From assembly GCF_004358345.1 (NCBI RefSeq), contig NZ_CP037952.1:2542001-2606000 (forward strand): 64,000 bases of DNA, in the 5' to 3' direction. The notes under the pieces were generated by a model. The model was not told the origin of the DNA. It was given only the letters and a program-made list of their open reading frames with translations, and searched no databases. The stretch comes from Parashewanella spongiae (lineage in GTDB: Bacteria > Pseudomonadota > Gammaproteobacteria > Enterobacterales > Shewanellaceae). The translations under genes and the position numbers were made by a program. This document shows, piece after piece, positions 9,817 to 17,595 of this stretch (positions within the stretch are counted from its first letter, which is position 1; each line of letters opens with the position of its first letter).

Positions 9817-10079
9817 GGGATATATACGGAAGCACTGGGCAATTGAAAATAGTCAGCATTGGGTTCTCGATGTCACTTTTAAAGAGGATGACTGTAAAAT
9901 TTATGCTGATGATGGTGCAAAAAATTTAGCAACTATTAAGCGAAAGGTTTTGAACTTAATTAAAAATCACTCTTCAAAAGACAGTGTGGCTGACAAGATA
10001 CAGCGAGCCTGCTGGGATGCAAAATTTAGGGCTGAGATTTTATTTGGAGAATAATTCATCAAAGCATAATCCCGCCCTG
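9817..10079 (+). mobile_element. ISAs1 3'-end remnant
   Basis: The sequence is ISAs1 from GGATATATACGGAAGCACTGG to the terminal CCCGCCCTG at 10079. Only the last fifth of the element survives. Its left side is replaced by the right end of IS4, and its right side abuts the truncated end of an IS66 element. Confidence 0.82.
9818..10054 (+). pseudogene. ISAs1 transposase, C-terminal fragment
   Basis: About 78 residues, YIRKHWAIENSQHWVLDVTF through RAEILFGE, match the C-termini of the transposases at 867-1997 and 47399-48544. They retain the catalytic Glu (AIENSQHW) but not the two Asp motifs. The apparent start (MPLG) is IS4 end sequence read in frame. It cannot make an active transposase. Confidence 0.85.
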
Positions 10080-10104
10080 CCCAAGTCCATTTCTTACAGC
10101 TGTA

Positions 10105-11712
10105 TTATTTTTCAGTGCCGACTGTTTCTCGATAATTCCACGGTAGGTATTCTTCAGGATTGGTTTTCACTTTATCCTTCTCTCTCTGTAAAAATGTGAA
10201 ATACTCAAACACATTGATGCCAGCTTCACTTGCTGTTGCAATCATTGACGTGATGACATCACCAATCGTAGCGCCAAGTAACGTCTTATGGAACATCGCA
10301 TTTTTTCGGTCACGAACGATGATTTTTAACATGGCTTCGATACGGTTATTATCGATGTATACACCTTCGTAGTGGCAAAAATAGCTCAAGCCAACATAAT
10401 GTTTGACAAAATATCGCATCGCCTTACCTAAACCACTATTCTCTTCAACTGTTTCATCGTTAAGGTGTGTTGTACACCACTGCTTGATGGTTTTCATTAC
10501 AGGCAACGAATGTTGCTGATGGTAACTCAGCCTTTCTGTTGCCGTAAACTTTTGCTCTTTAGTGTGCTGCTCGTAAGCCCAAATTTCACCATAACGTGTC
10601 AGTACGTGCTCGACTTCATCGGGGAAATGGTTAATGACATCAACAAATTGTCGTCTGGCATGACTGTTACACAATGACAGCAGACATTCTCTTACCGTAG
10701 GGCGATTACTGACCAGAGCGTCACTCATCATTATCGGCCTAGATTGATGAGTACCGCGTTTGTGCAACAGGCTATCGATGAATTCGCCAGCATGACCAAT
10801 ATTAGTTTCAAACAACACGATACTATCATTGGCTTGAGTGGTCGCAATAACACCTGATGTGTACACGCCGCTGCGCATTTGTGTCTTGTCACTGTTACGC
10901 ACCGGTTTTTCTATTGGCGTAGCATCCAAAATTCGGTGAGTCGTGTCATCGAGATAATAATGCTTCGCATCGGCCGCGAGGTTAACCAACATTTGATAAA
11001 CAGGGTAAATATCATTGGCCACATATTCAACTTGGTCAAACACAGTAGACGCAGTGATTTTGACACCAAGCAGCTTTTGAATGCTCCCTTGGCGATAAAA
11101 CGGCAACCCGGCAAAATACTTGTGTATGGCCATTAATGACCGAGCTGAGTAGCCGTATTTTTGTTGCTCGCTCCCGTCGGCTAACACTTCAACTGGCAAA
11201 GCGGCGGTAGCGTAAGCACCACAAGCATTACAGCGAAAGCGCTCCATGACATGCTGCTCTGGCTTAAACGGACTTTGCCCTGTGATACGCAGTAAACTGC
11301 CTGGGTCGGTTTTGTACATTTTACCCATGTGGCACTCTAGGCAGTTATCACCCTTTTTCACATCTGTACTCTGATGCACTATCACAACTGGCTTAGCGGG
11401 AGTGAAATCTTCACCGCTCTCTTTGGGTTTACGATTTTTACCCGCAGTGTGTTTACCGCTTCCTTTATTGCTTTTACTGACACGAGACAAGGCTTCTGAA
11501 GACTTTTCAATGCCAAGTAACTTACGCAATTTGTGCACGGTGACATCGTGATTGGTTAATCGTTGCTGCATCGTCGATAACGTCACTAAGGCATCAAGTA
11601 ACAACTGACAATCTTCTGGAGACAGTGCTAATTCATGCTCTTTGGCTTCAGTAACACGAACTATCAGTGCTTCCAGCGCGTTGTGGTCGATATCAGTAAA
11701 CGGTTTACTCAT
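10105..11712 (-). CDS. tnpC: IS66-family transposase TnpC
   Basis: This 535-aa protein is the DDE transposase of an IS66 element. It has an N-terminal leucine-zipper-like segment, a zinc-finger-like region (CLECHMGK and FRCNACGAY), the catalytic core (HYYLDDTTHRI, first Asp; SDALVSNR, second Asp; IDNNRIEAMLKIIVRDRK, Glu) and the C-terminal IS66 motif. It differs from the copy at 53401-55008 only at the extreme C-terminus (TVGTEK versus TVVIEK). It would act with TnpA and TnpB, but this element lacks one inverted repeat, so it could only work in trans. Confidence 0.9.
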   Translation of the reverse strand: MSKPFTDIDHNALEALIVRVTEAKEHELALSPEDCQLLLDALVTLSTMQQRLTNHDVTVHKLRKLLGIEKSSEALSRVSKSNKGSGKHTAGKNRKPKESGEDFTPAKPVVIVHQSTDVKKGDNCLECHMGKMYKTDPGSLLRITGQSPFKPEQHVMERFRCNACGAYATAALPVEVLADGSEQQKYGYSARSLMAIHKYFAGLPFYRQGSIQKLLGVKITASTVFDQVEYVANDIYPVYQMLVNLAADAKHYYLDDTTHRILDATPIEKPVRNSDKTQMRSGVYTSGVIATTQANDSIVLFETNIGHAGEFIDSLLHKRGTHQSRPIMMSDALVSNRPTVRECLLSLCNSHARRQFVDVINHFPDEVEHVLTRYGEIWAYEQHTKEQKFTATERLSYHQQHSLPVMKTIKQWCTTHLNDETVEENSGLGKAMRYFVKHYVGLSYFCHYEGVYIDNNRIEAMLKIIVRDRKNAMFHKTLLGATIGDVITSMIATASEAGINVFEYFTFLQREKDKVKTNPEEYLPWNYRETVGTEK

Positions 11713-11802
11713 TAAAGGACAGTCCAGCTTAGGCGAATAGGAAAAATGAATTCGGCGGGCAGTATGATCCGATAAATAAAATAATCAACCGGTAAGTGCG
11801 AT

Positions 11803-12501
11803 TTATTTCAAGCGACTTGAAGATAAATAAGGTTCACCACTCAGTAATTGCCGTAATTGTGCCGCAGCCATCGGTTGCATAACGCCATGATGACGTGGCC
11901 ATCCATGAAATTTTCCTTTTGATAACCGTTTGGTCATCAGCCAAAAGCCATTATGCTCATAAGTGAGGGCTCGTATCATGGTTTTGTTGCGATTAATGAA
12001 GACGAATATCGAGCCTGAACGCGGATTACTCGACAAGCGCTGTTGGCACACGGCCGCCAGTCCATCGATACCACAGCGAAAATCAGCAGGCTGAGTCGCA
12101 ATGAAGATACGACTGTTGGAAGTTAAATAGATCATGATTTCATTGCCCCGATGAGGGCGCAAATAAAGTGAACATCCAACACCTTGTATATGAATATTGT
12201 CGCCATTAGATAGATTCAACTCAAGTTTTACTGGGGAATTGGGCTTGATGACCTCAGGTAAGTTGGGTAATTCAATGAAGTCTGTAATGGACTCTGCCGA
12301 GTTTGATACCTGGCACCATTGTTTAAATTGAGAGCCACTGATACGTAAAGCGGTGCAAATTTGTGATGATGAGTAATGCTCTAGCAATGAAGTGGCTTGC
12401 TCGCGGAGAGTGTTTGGTATTTTAGTTCCGCGACTCGGCTTATTTATGCGCCAATGGGCGAAGATTGTGGCGACGCGAGTTAATGGCTCTATATTTGGCA
12501 T
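11803..12501 (-). CDS. IS66 TnpA-TnpB fusion protein
   Basis: In the sister copy, TnpA (52610-52981) and TnpB (from 52978) are separate and overlap as ATGA. Here a 2-bp difference (GGTGTTGGATG instead of GGTGTGGTGGATG) removes the TnpA stop and fuses the frames into a 232-aa protein. The N-terminal 110 residues are TnpA (helix-turn-helix, EQATSLLEHYSSSQICTALR). The rest is TnpB (IFIATQPADFRCGIDGLAAVCQQ, IFVFINRNKTMIRALTYEHNGFW). The internal TnpB ATG is kept, so normal TnpB may still be made. Fusion probably inactivates TnpA function, but this is inference. Confidence 0.85.
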   Translation of the reverse strand: MPNIEPLTRVATIFAHWRINKPSRGTKIPNTLREQATSLLEHYSSSQICTALRISGSQFKQWCQVSNSAESITDFIELPNLPEVIKPNSPVKLELNLSNGDNIHIQGVGCSLYLRPHRGNEIMIYLTSNSRIFIATQPADFRCGIDGLAAVCQQRLSSNPRSGSIFVFINRNKTMIRALTYEHNGFWLMTKRLSKGKFHGWPRHHGVMQPMAAAQLRQLLSGEPYLSSSRLK

Positions 12502-12579
12502 GATGGGCTCCGATAATTAATCTGCCATCATTACATCAAATTATTGGGTTAAAGTTGCACTATGCTGCCGTAAACTCAC

Positions 12580-12847
12580 ATTTTATGCAAGGCAGAGTTT
12601 GTGAGGTTTGGTTATTATCGACATACAAAACTGTCGTTACTTCGTTTCCAAATGAGAAAACGATAACGCAGCACCTTTTATTTAGAAAGAGCGACCAATT
12701 TACGCTCTCTCTTTTTTCGATGCTTTTGAGCATTCACTGTTCTGTGTTGTGACCAGCTCACTTAGATGGCTAAGCATCACTGCTCACGCCTTGAACAGAT
12801 AAATGCTCAAATAGCACAAAATTTAATCCTGAAAGATCAACAGACCC
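12580..12847 (-). mobile_element. MITE, GGGTCTG family, truncated by IS66
   Basis: It matches the reverse complement of the complete MITE at 48863-49125 from ATTTTATGCAAGGCAGAG to the terminal GAAAGATCAACAGACCC, followed by TA (12848-12849). The missing end was displaced when the IS66 copy inserted at ATTTTATG. It also carries extra bases (around 12619-12645) not present in the other copy. It is noncoding; the open frame across it is not a gene. Confidence 0.75.
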
Positions 12848-12849
12848 TA

Positions 12850-13212
12850 ATCAGTTTCACAAATTCTACTTTATCGTAAGCCACTATTTACTGATTTGGT
12901 TCTACTAAATTTTTATACAGATATGTAGTTGCTTGGGATCACAGTGGTTGAGCATAGCGTGAAATAATTATCCGGTGAAAGGTTGGAGTATGCTTTGGTG
13001 CATTATTCAACAATTAACTATCAACCCTAAAAATTGCATATCAGAGATTTTCTTGCTGAACAGGCGACACCTGTTATCAGATGCCGTTCTCATAGGAAAC
13101 GAGCCTGATGCTTCCATTGCATTTTCAGAAAGCAGGTATGAAAGGCTTAAGTCAAGAGTATATATTTTTTTATCATTGCAAAAAATGTAGGCCGAATACA
13201 AGGTTTAATTTT
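12850..13212. other. Intergenic, degenerate ISAs1 end
   Basis: No gene is supported here. Around 12990-13060 the sequence TATGCTTTGGTGCATTATTC followed by CCCTAAAAATTGCAT resembles the ISAs1 end (TATGCTTTGATGAATTATTC, CCCTAAATTTTGCAT). It looks like an old, decayed ISAs1 terminus. The rest is AT-rich without a recognisable signal. Confidence 0.4.
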
Positions 13213-14229
13213 TTACTTCTTCGTTAAAGTCACAGATGAATCTCTCAGCACGACATTCGGAGTAAATATTCGATACTTTTGAGCTGATAGGTGTTTATTA
13301 TTGATTAACATTTCGGTTGCTACTTTTGCAATTTGTTTCAATGGTTGGTCGACAGTGGTTAATTTAGGTAAGGTTTGACGAGAGAAAGGGCTGTTCTCAA
13401 AGCCGACAATTGACAGTTCATTAGGTATATTTATTCCAGCAAGACGAGCTGCAAATAGCGCACCTGCGGCCATTTCATCGTTACTGGCGACAATCGCAGT
13501 AGGTTTATGACGCATAGTGACTAATTGCTCAGTCCCAGCAATCCCTGATTCAAAAGAGTAATTACCTGAAATAATAAAATCTGGATCTAGTTTGATGTTA
13601 TTCTCTTTTAGTGCTTGCCGATAACCTTCTAAACGCTCGATGGAAGATTTATGCCTTATGTCTCCACATAAGAATGCAATATGTTGATGGTTAAGATTTA
13701 TTAGATGTTGCGTGAGTTGTTTTGCACCAAATTTATCGTTTATGAGTACTGATAGTTTAGGTTTTTCAGATTCTTCATTGCCAGCAATAATGCATACATA
13801 ATTAGCATTTACTTCATCTAGTGCAGATAGGAGTTGTGGATCTTCTGACATAGGTGGTGTAAGTACTACGCCTGCTAATCGAGAGCGCTTTATTAGTGAA
13901 ATTATCTGATCACTGACATCCTCTGCAGTTGAATCACAAGGGTGAATTATGAGCTCATAGTTCTTTTCATTACAAGCGGTAAGAATTCCATTTTGCATAT
14001 CAATAATGTAATAAGCATTTGGGTTGTCATAAACAAACCCAATAGCAAAAGAATGAGAAGCCGCAAGGTTACGTGCAGAAATATTAGGTTGATAATTTAA
14101 AGCAGTGATTGCTGAATTCACTTTATCTACAGTAGACGGTTTGACCGATGGTTCATTGTTCGTAACACGAGAAACTGTCTTAATTGACACTCCGGCATAA
14201 CTCGCTACGTCTTTTATCGTTACTTTCAT
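13213..14229 (-). CDS. nagR: LacI-family repressor of GlcNAc catabolism (NagR)
   Basis: A 338-aa LacI/GalR regulator. Residues 1-55 form the helix-turn-helix (MKVTIKDVASYAGVSIKTVSRVTNN) with the LacI hinge helix ALNYQPNISARNLA; the remainder is a periplasmic-binding-protein-like effector domain (AIVASNDEMAAGALFAARLAG, SIVGFENSPFSRQTLPKLTTVDQP). The start is placed at the ATG at 14229 because the longer frame begins with TTG and adds seven residues before the canonical MK-T-KDVA start. It is divergent from the TonB receptor gene and heads the nag cluster. In Shewanella the LacI-type NagR represses these genes and responds to a pathway intermediate; that role is transferred by context. Confidence 0.85.
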   Translation of the reverse strand: MKVTIKDVASYAGVSIKTVSRVTNNEPSVKPSTVDKVNSAITALNYQPNISARNLAASHSFAIGFVYDNPNAYYIIDMQNGILTACNEKNYELIIHPCDSTAEDVSDQIISLIKRSRLAGVVLTPPMSEDPQLLSALDEVNANYVCIIAGNEESEKPKLSVLINDKFGAKQLTQHLINLNHQHIAFLCGDIRHKSSIERLEGYRQALKENNIKLDPDFIISGNYSFESGIAGTEQLVTMRHKPTAIVASNDEMAAGALFAARLAGINIPNELSIVGFENSPFSRQTLPKLTTVDQPLKQIAKVATEMLINNKHLSAQKYRIFTPNVVLRDSSVTLTKK

Positions 14230-14868
14230 TTGTTTTCTATAACTACCCAATGCTTATAATAATTAGATAAATTTGGCTGTTTACATAATAGGTGAGATTA
14301 ATGTTAGCGCATATTTTATTGGACTAATTTTTCTATAAAGTTCGATTCTAAGCGTTTTTTGTCTACAGGTGTTAGTAAAATTTAGTAAAGTTCAACTAAG
14401 TACAAGGTATTAAGTTCGACTAAAAATTAAGCTGTTTAGCTAAGCACAAAAAGTGCCTTTTTCTTTTATGTTTAATTCAATTTTTATAGTAAACACAGAA
14501 TAAACTTTTACCAAAACAATTTGTAACAGTCTAGTATTTGGTTTCTAAAAATTAACAAAATAGATACAAATGTCAGGCAAAACCGCCATAAATTAACTTG
14601 AAACTGCCCTAGATTGTTAATTATTTAACTTGGAGCTATAAACAGCTACAATCAGGTGGTTATTGTGTTTAATTTAATAATTGGTCGCCAAAAAAACACC
14701 TTACTTTCGATTTATGTTGCATTTAATTTTTATTTTTATTACATTTTATTAAAAATGACAGCGTTGTCATGAATTGTCGTTTTTTAATGACATCTGCGCT
14801 ATCTAAGTTTTAGCTGACTGCGCAGTATAAAAAATATAATGACTATATAATGACTAAAGGAATGAAAA
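14230..14868. other. nagR-receptor intergenic regulatory region
   Basis: A 639-bp AT-rich divergent control region. It contains the palindrome at 14755-14770, a nearby TGTCG...TGACA arrangement at about 14775-14792, imperfect repeats of AAGTTCRACTAA near 14385-14425, and tandem GACTATATAAT units just before the receptor gene's AAAGGA ribosome-binding site. No open frame of note. Confidence 0.5.
14755..14770. promoter_or_regulatory. Putative NagR operator
   Basis: ATGACAGCGTTGTCAT is a 16-bp palindrome with one central mismatch, about 100 bp upstream of the receptor start and on the nagR side of the promoter. LacI-family operators have this form, and TGACA/TGTCA half-sites fit the reported NagR type in Alteromonadales. 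I saw no equally good copy upstream of nagK or nagP. Confidence 0.6.
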
Positions 14869-17457
14869 ATGAAGACATCTGCATTCAAGAAAACAACTCT
14901 TGCTGCAAATATAGCTTTGTTATTAGGCGTTTTACCCCTTGCAAGTTATGCAGCCGACTCTGAAGAATCAGAAGCAGAGAACATTGAGCGAATTCAAGTA
15001 ACTGGTGTTCGTGCATCGATGAAAGCTTCTATCAATGATAAGCGATTTTCTGATGCTGTTATTGACACAATTACCGCTGAGGATATTGGTAAGTTCCCTG
15101 ACAGTGATATCGGTGAGTCACTTGGTCGAATTACTGGTGTAACGGTAAGTCGCCAGTTTGGCCAAGGACAGCAAGTATCTATCCGTGGCGCATCCTCACA
15201 ATTAACTAATACTCTACTTAATGGTCATACTGTTGCATCAACAGGTTGGTATGATCAACAAGCTATCGACAGAAGCTTCAACTATACGTTACTTCCACCT
15301 GAAATAGTGGGTGATATAGAAGTATATAAATCTTCACAAGCAAATATTGCTGAAGGTGGTATCGGTGGTACTGTTATTGTTAATACACGTAAGCCCTTAG
15401 ATTTAGAGAGTAACACTCTATTTTTGAGTGCTAAAGGTGATTACGGTACAATTTCTAAAGACACAGATCCACAACTGTCAGGTCTTTATAATTGGAATAA
15501 CGAAGACGAAACTTTCGGTGTTTTAGTGAGTGGCGCCTATGCTAATACTAATTATCAACGTAATGGTATTGAAACATTATTAGGCTGGGGTGAAATTGTT
15601 CCAACAGCATTTCGTCAAGATCGTGAACGTACTGCTACAAATCTAGTATTTCAATATCGTCCAACCGAGCAATTAGAGCTTGGTTTAAATGTGATGCACC
15701 TAGATCTAGGCGCAAACAATACTAACACTTCAATCTTTTTATTCCCGACCCAACAAGGCGAACATACTTGTGAGCAAACCAATGCAGCAGGAGTTTGTGT
15801 AAGAGTTACACATGGTGAAGAAGGTGGTTTTGCTTGGGCACAAAGCTGGGCACGTAAAACCAGCATGAATTCAAACACAGTTGACTTCAATTTTGAATAC
15901 GAAGGTGATGTGTATACGCTTGCAGGACGTTTAGGTAGAACTAAAGCTGAGGGGGGTACAGACTTAACGGCCAATTTTGGTAACTCAATTGGAAACCCAG
16001 CTGATTTTGCAGGCACTTACGATGCGACCGGTGATGTTATTCAAATCGATATTGCGAAAGAGCATTTTACTGCCAACGATTTTAACGGTCAATTATCAAC
16101 GGCTGGATGGGCACTTAAAAAGCAACCCAATACAGACGAAGAAACTTATGCACAGATTGATTTAGATTACTCTGTTGAATGGGGCGCAATCAGTACAATT
16201 TCAACAGGAATAAGTTACGCTGACCATAAAGTGACTCAGCTAACTGATAATGCAATTTTAAATCCTTCGAAAGTTGTTTCAAGAGACGCCTCAGAATATT
16301 ACAATGGAACCATGTCAGCAGGTGCTGGTTTTACTCTTCCTGCGCCTGACTTTGATCGCATGATTGCTGATTCTTATGCGGCAATTGACGGTTTTACCTT
16401 GAATAAGTCTGGCTACGGAACTTTGGATGAGGAAAACCTAGCGCTTTATGCAATGGCTACATTTGAGGCTGACGGTCTACGTGGCAACTTTGGTTTACGG
16501 TACGTTTCAACCGATATTTCTTCTGACTACTACGGATTAAATGCTCAAGGTCAATTTGCTGACAATTTAAGTACAGACACTGCTAGCTATAGTGACGTTT
16601 TGCCAAGTGTTAATATTGTTTTCGACCTTTCTGAAGATGTTATTCTTCGTATGTCTGCGGCTCAAGTCATTTCTCGCCCTAACTATGCTGACTTGTTTGC
16701 AACTAGAACCTTACCAGGCTACAACGATGGTACTCCAGGCAATGAAAAATTGGTTAGCGGTAACGTTGCAATTGAACCATTTAAAGCTTCACAAGCTGAC
16801 TTAGCTTTAGAGTGGTATTTCGGCGAAGAAGGCTTATTAGCAGCGACTTATTTCCTTAAAGATGTTGGCTCGTTTATCACTACCCGTCAGGTTTTGAATC
16901 AGTCAATTGGTATTGTTGACCCAAATTCTGGTGTTGATAACTGGACAGTGAGTGAAAAGTACAATGCTAGCGGCGGTAAAATTGAAGGTTTAGAACTTCA
17001 AATCCAAGATGCCTATGACAACGGCTTCGGTTACTCGGCGAACTATACTTACGTCGATGCAAAGTCTCCAGCTGAAAATTATCCTGACGGCATTGGTGTT
17101 TTCAGTGATTCATCTAAGCATACTGTTAACTTAGTTGGTTACTATGAAAAGGATGATTTCTCAGCTCGTATCGCTTACAACTGGCGTTCAGAGTATATGA
17201 TCCGTGAATTACCTGGATTTTATGGTAACCGTCAACACGAGTCATATGGCACGCTTGATTTAACAGCAAGTTATGCATTGACTGATTATCTAGATCTTAC
17301 ATTCGAAGCAGTAAACATTACTGAAGAAGATAGTATTCAAAAGGGTATTTCGGCAGTGGATAATCCGAACGTGATTTCTGAGTACAAAGCAGACTACCCT
17401 GTATGGAGCTTCGACGGCGAAGCCAGATATCGTGTAGGTATTGCTTTTAGGTTCTAA
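14869..17457 (+). CDS. TonB-dependent outer-membrane receptor (chitooligosaccharide uptake)
   Basis: An 862-aa TonB-dependent receptor with a signal peptide (cleavage near SYA-AD, residue 28), a TonB-box-like segment (NIERIQVTGVR, about 38-48), a plug domain (DIGESLGRITGVTVSRQFGQ, VSIRGASSQLTNTLLNG, INTR-like VIVNTRKPL) and a long beta-barrel ending in the terminal aromatic signature GIAFRF. It belongs to the group often annotated as TonB-dependent receptors of the CirA/Omp-nag type. It lies between nagR and the hexosaminidase gene, so uptake of GlcNAc oligomers is the likely role. Translation starts after AAAGGA at 14856-14861. A strong terminator follows the gene, separating it from the downstream gene at least partly. 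Confidence 0.88.
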   Translation: MKTSAFKKTTLAANIALLLGVLPLASYAADSEESEAENIERIQVTGVRASMKASINDKRFSDAVIDTITAEDIGKFPDSDIGESLGRITGVTVSRQFGQGQQVSIRGASSQLTNTLLNGHTVASTGWYDQQAIDRSFNYTLLPPEIVGDIEVYKSSQANIAEGGIGGTVIVNTRKPLDLESNTLFLSAKGDYGTISKDTDPQLSGLYNWNNEDETFGVLVSGAYANTNYQRNGIETLLGWGEIVPTAFRQDRERTATNLVFQYRPTEQLELGLNVMHLDLGANNTNTSIFLFPTQQGEHTCEQTNAAGVCVRVTHGEEGGFAWAQSWARKTSMNSNTVDFNFEYEGDVYTLAGRLGRTKAEGGTDLTANFGNSIGNPADFAGTYDATGDVIQIDIAKEHFTANDFNGQLSTAGWALKKQPNTDEETYAQIDLDYSVEWGAISTISTGISYADHKVTQLTDNAILNPSKVVSRDASEYYNGTMSAGAGFTLPAPDFDRMIADSYAAIDGFTLNKSGYGTLDEENLALYAMATFEADGLRGNFGLRYVSTDISSDYYGLNAQGQFADNLSTDTASYSDVLPSVNIVFDLSEDVILRMSAAQVISRPNYADLFATRTLPGYNDGTPGNEKLVSGNVAIEPFKASQADLALEWYFGEEGLLAATYFLKDVGSFITTRQVLNQSIGIVDPNSGVDNWTVSEKYNASGGKIEGLELQIQDAYDNGFGYSANYTYVDAKSPAENYPDGIGVFSDSSKHTVNLVGYYEKDDFSARIAYNWRSEYMIRELPGFYGNRQHESYGTLDLTASYALTDYLDLTFEAVNITEEDSIQKGISAVDNPNVISEYKADYPVWSFDGEARYRVGIAFRF

Positions 17458-17467
17458 GTCAAGTGTT

Positions 17468-17509
17468 CGAAGAGTGCATACATAAATGCACTCTTCGTTT
17501 TTCTTTTTC
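17468..17509 (+). terminator. Rho-independent terminator after the TonB receptor
   Basis: A perfect 12-bp stem, CGAAGAGTGCAT (17468-17479) pairing with ATGCACTCTTCG (17486-17497), has a short AT loop and is followed by TTTTTCTTTTTC. It lies 10 bp past the receptor stop codon. Confidence 0.88.
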
Positions 17510-17595
17510 TTAATCACTCTATACACCCGTAGAACAGACAAAGCTCTGGATGTAAATACATCTTGAATTTTAATATTGATGAAAAAGGCGCAATA

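Larger units (their letters stand above)
10080..12579 (-). mobile_element. IS66-family element, copy 1 (end-truncated)
   Basis: Nearly identical in reverse orientation to 52532-55100. Its promoter-proximal end is intact (CTATGCTGCCGTAAACTCAC, ending 12579). The other end stops at GGACTTGGG next to the ISAs1 terminus at 10079, losing the last 70 or so bases and the second inverted repeat. It sits inside MITE sequence that resumes at 12580. Confidence 0.85.

Noticed and set aside
12555-12752. 65-aa open frame beside IS66 copy 1
   Set aside because: It runs from the IS66 terminus into the MITE and has no counterpart in the other MITE copy.
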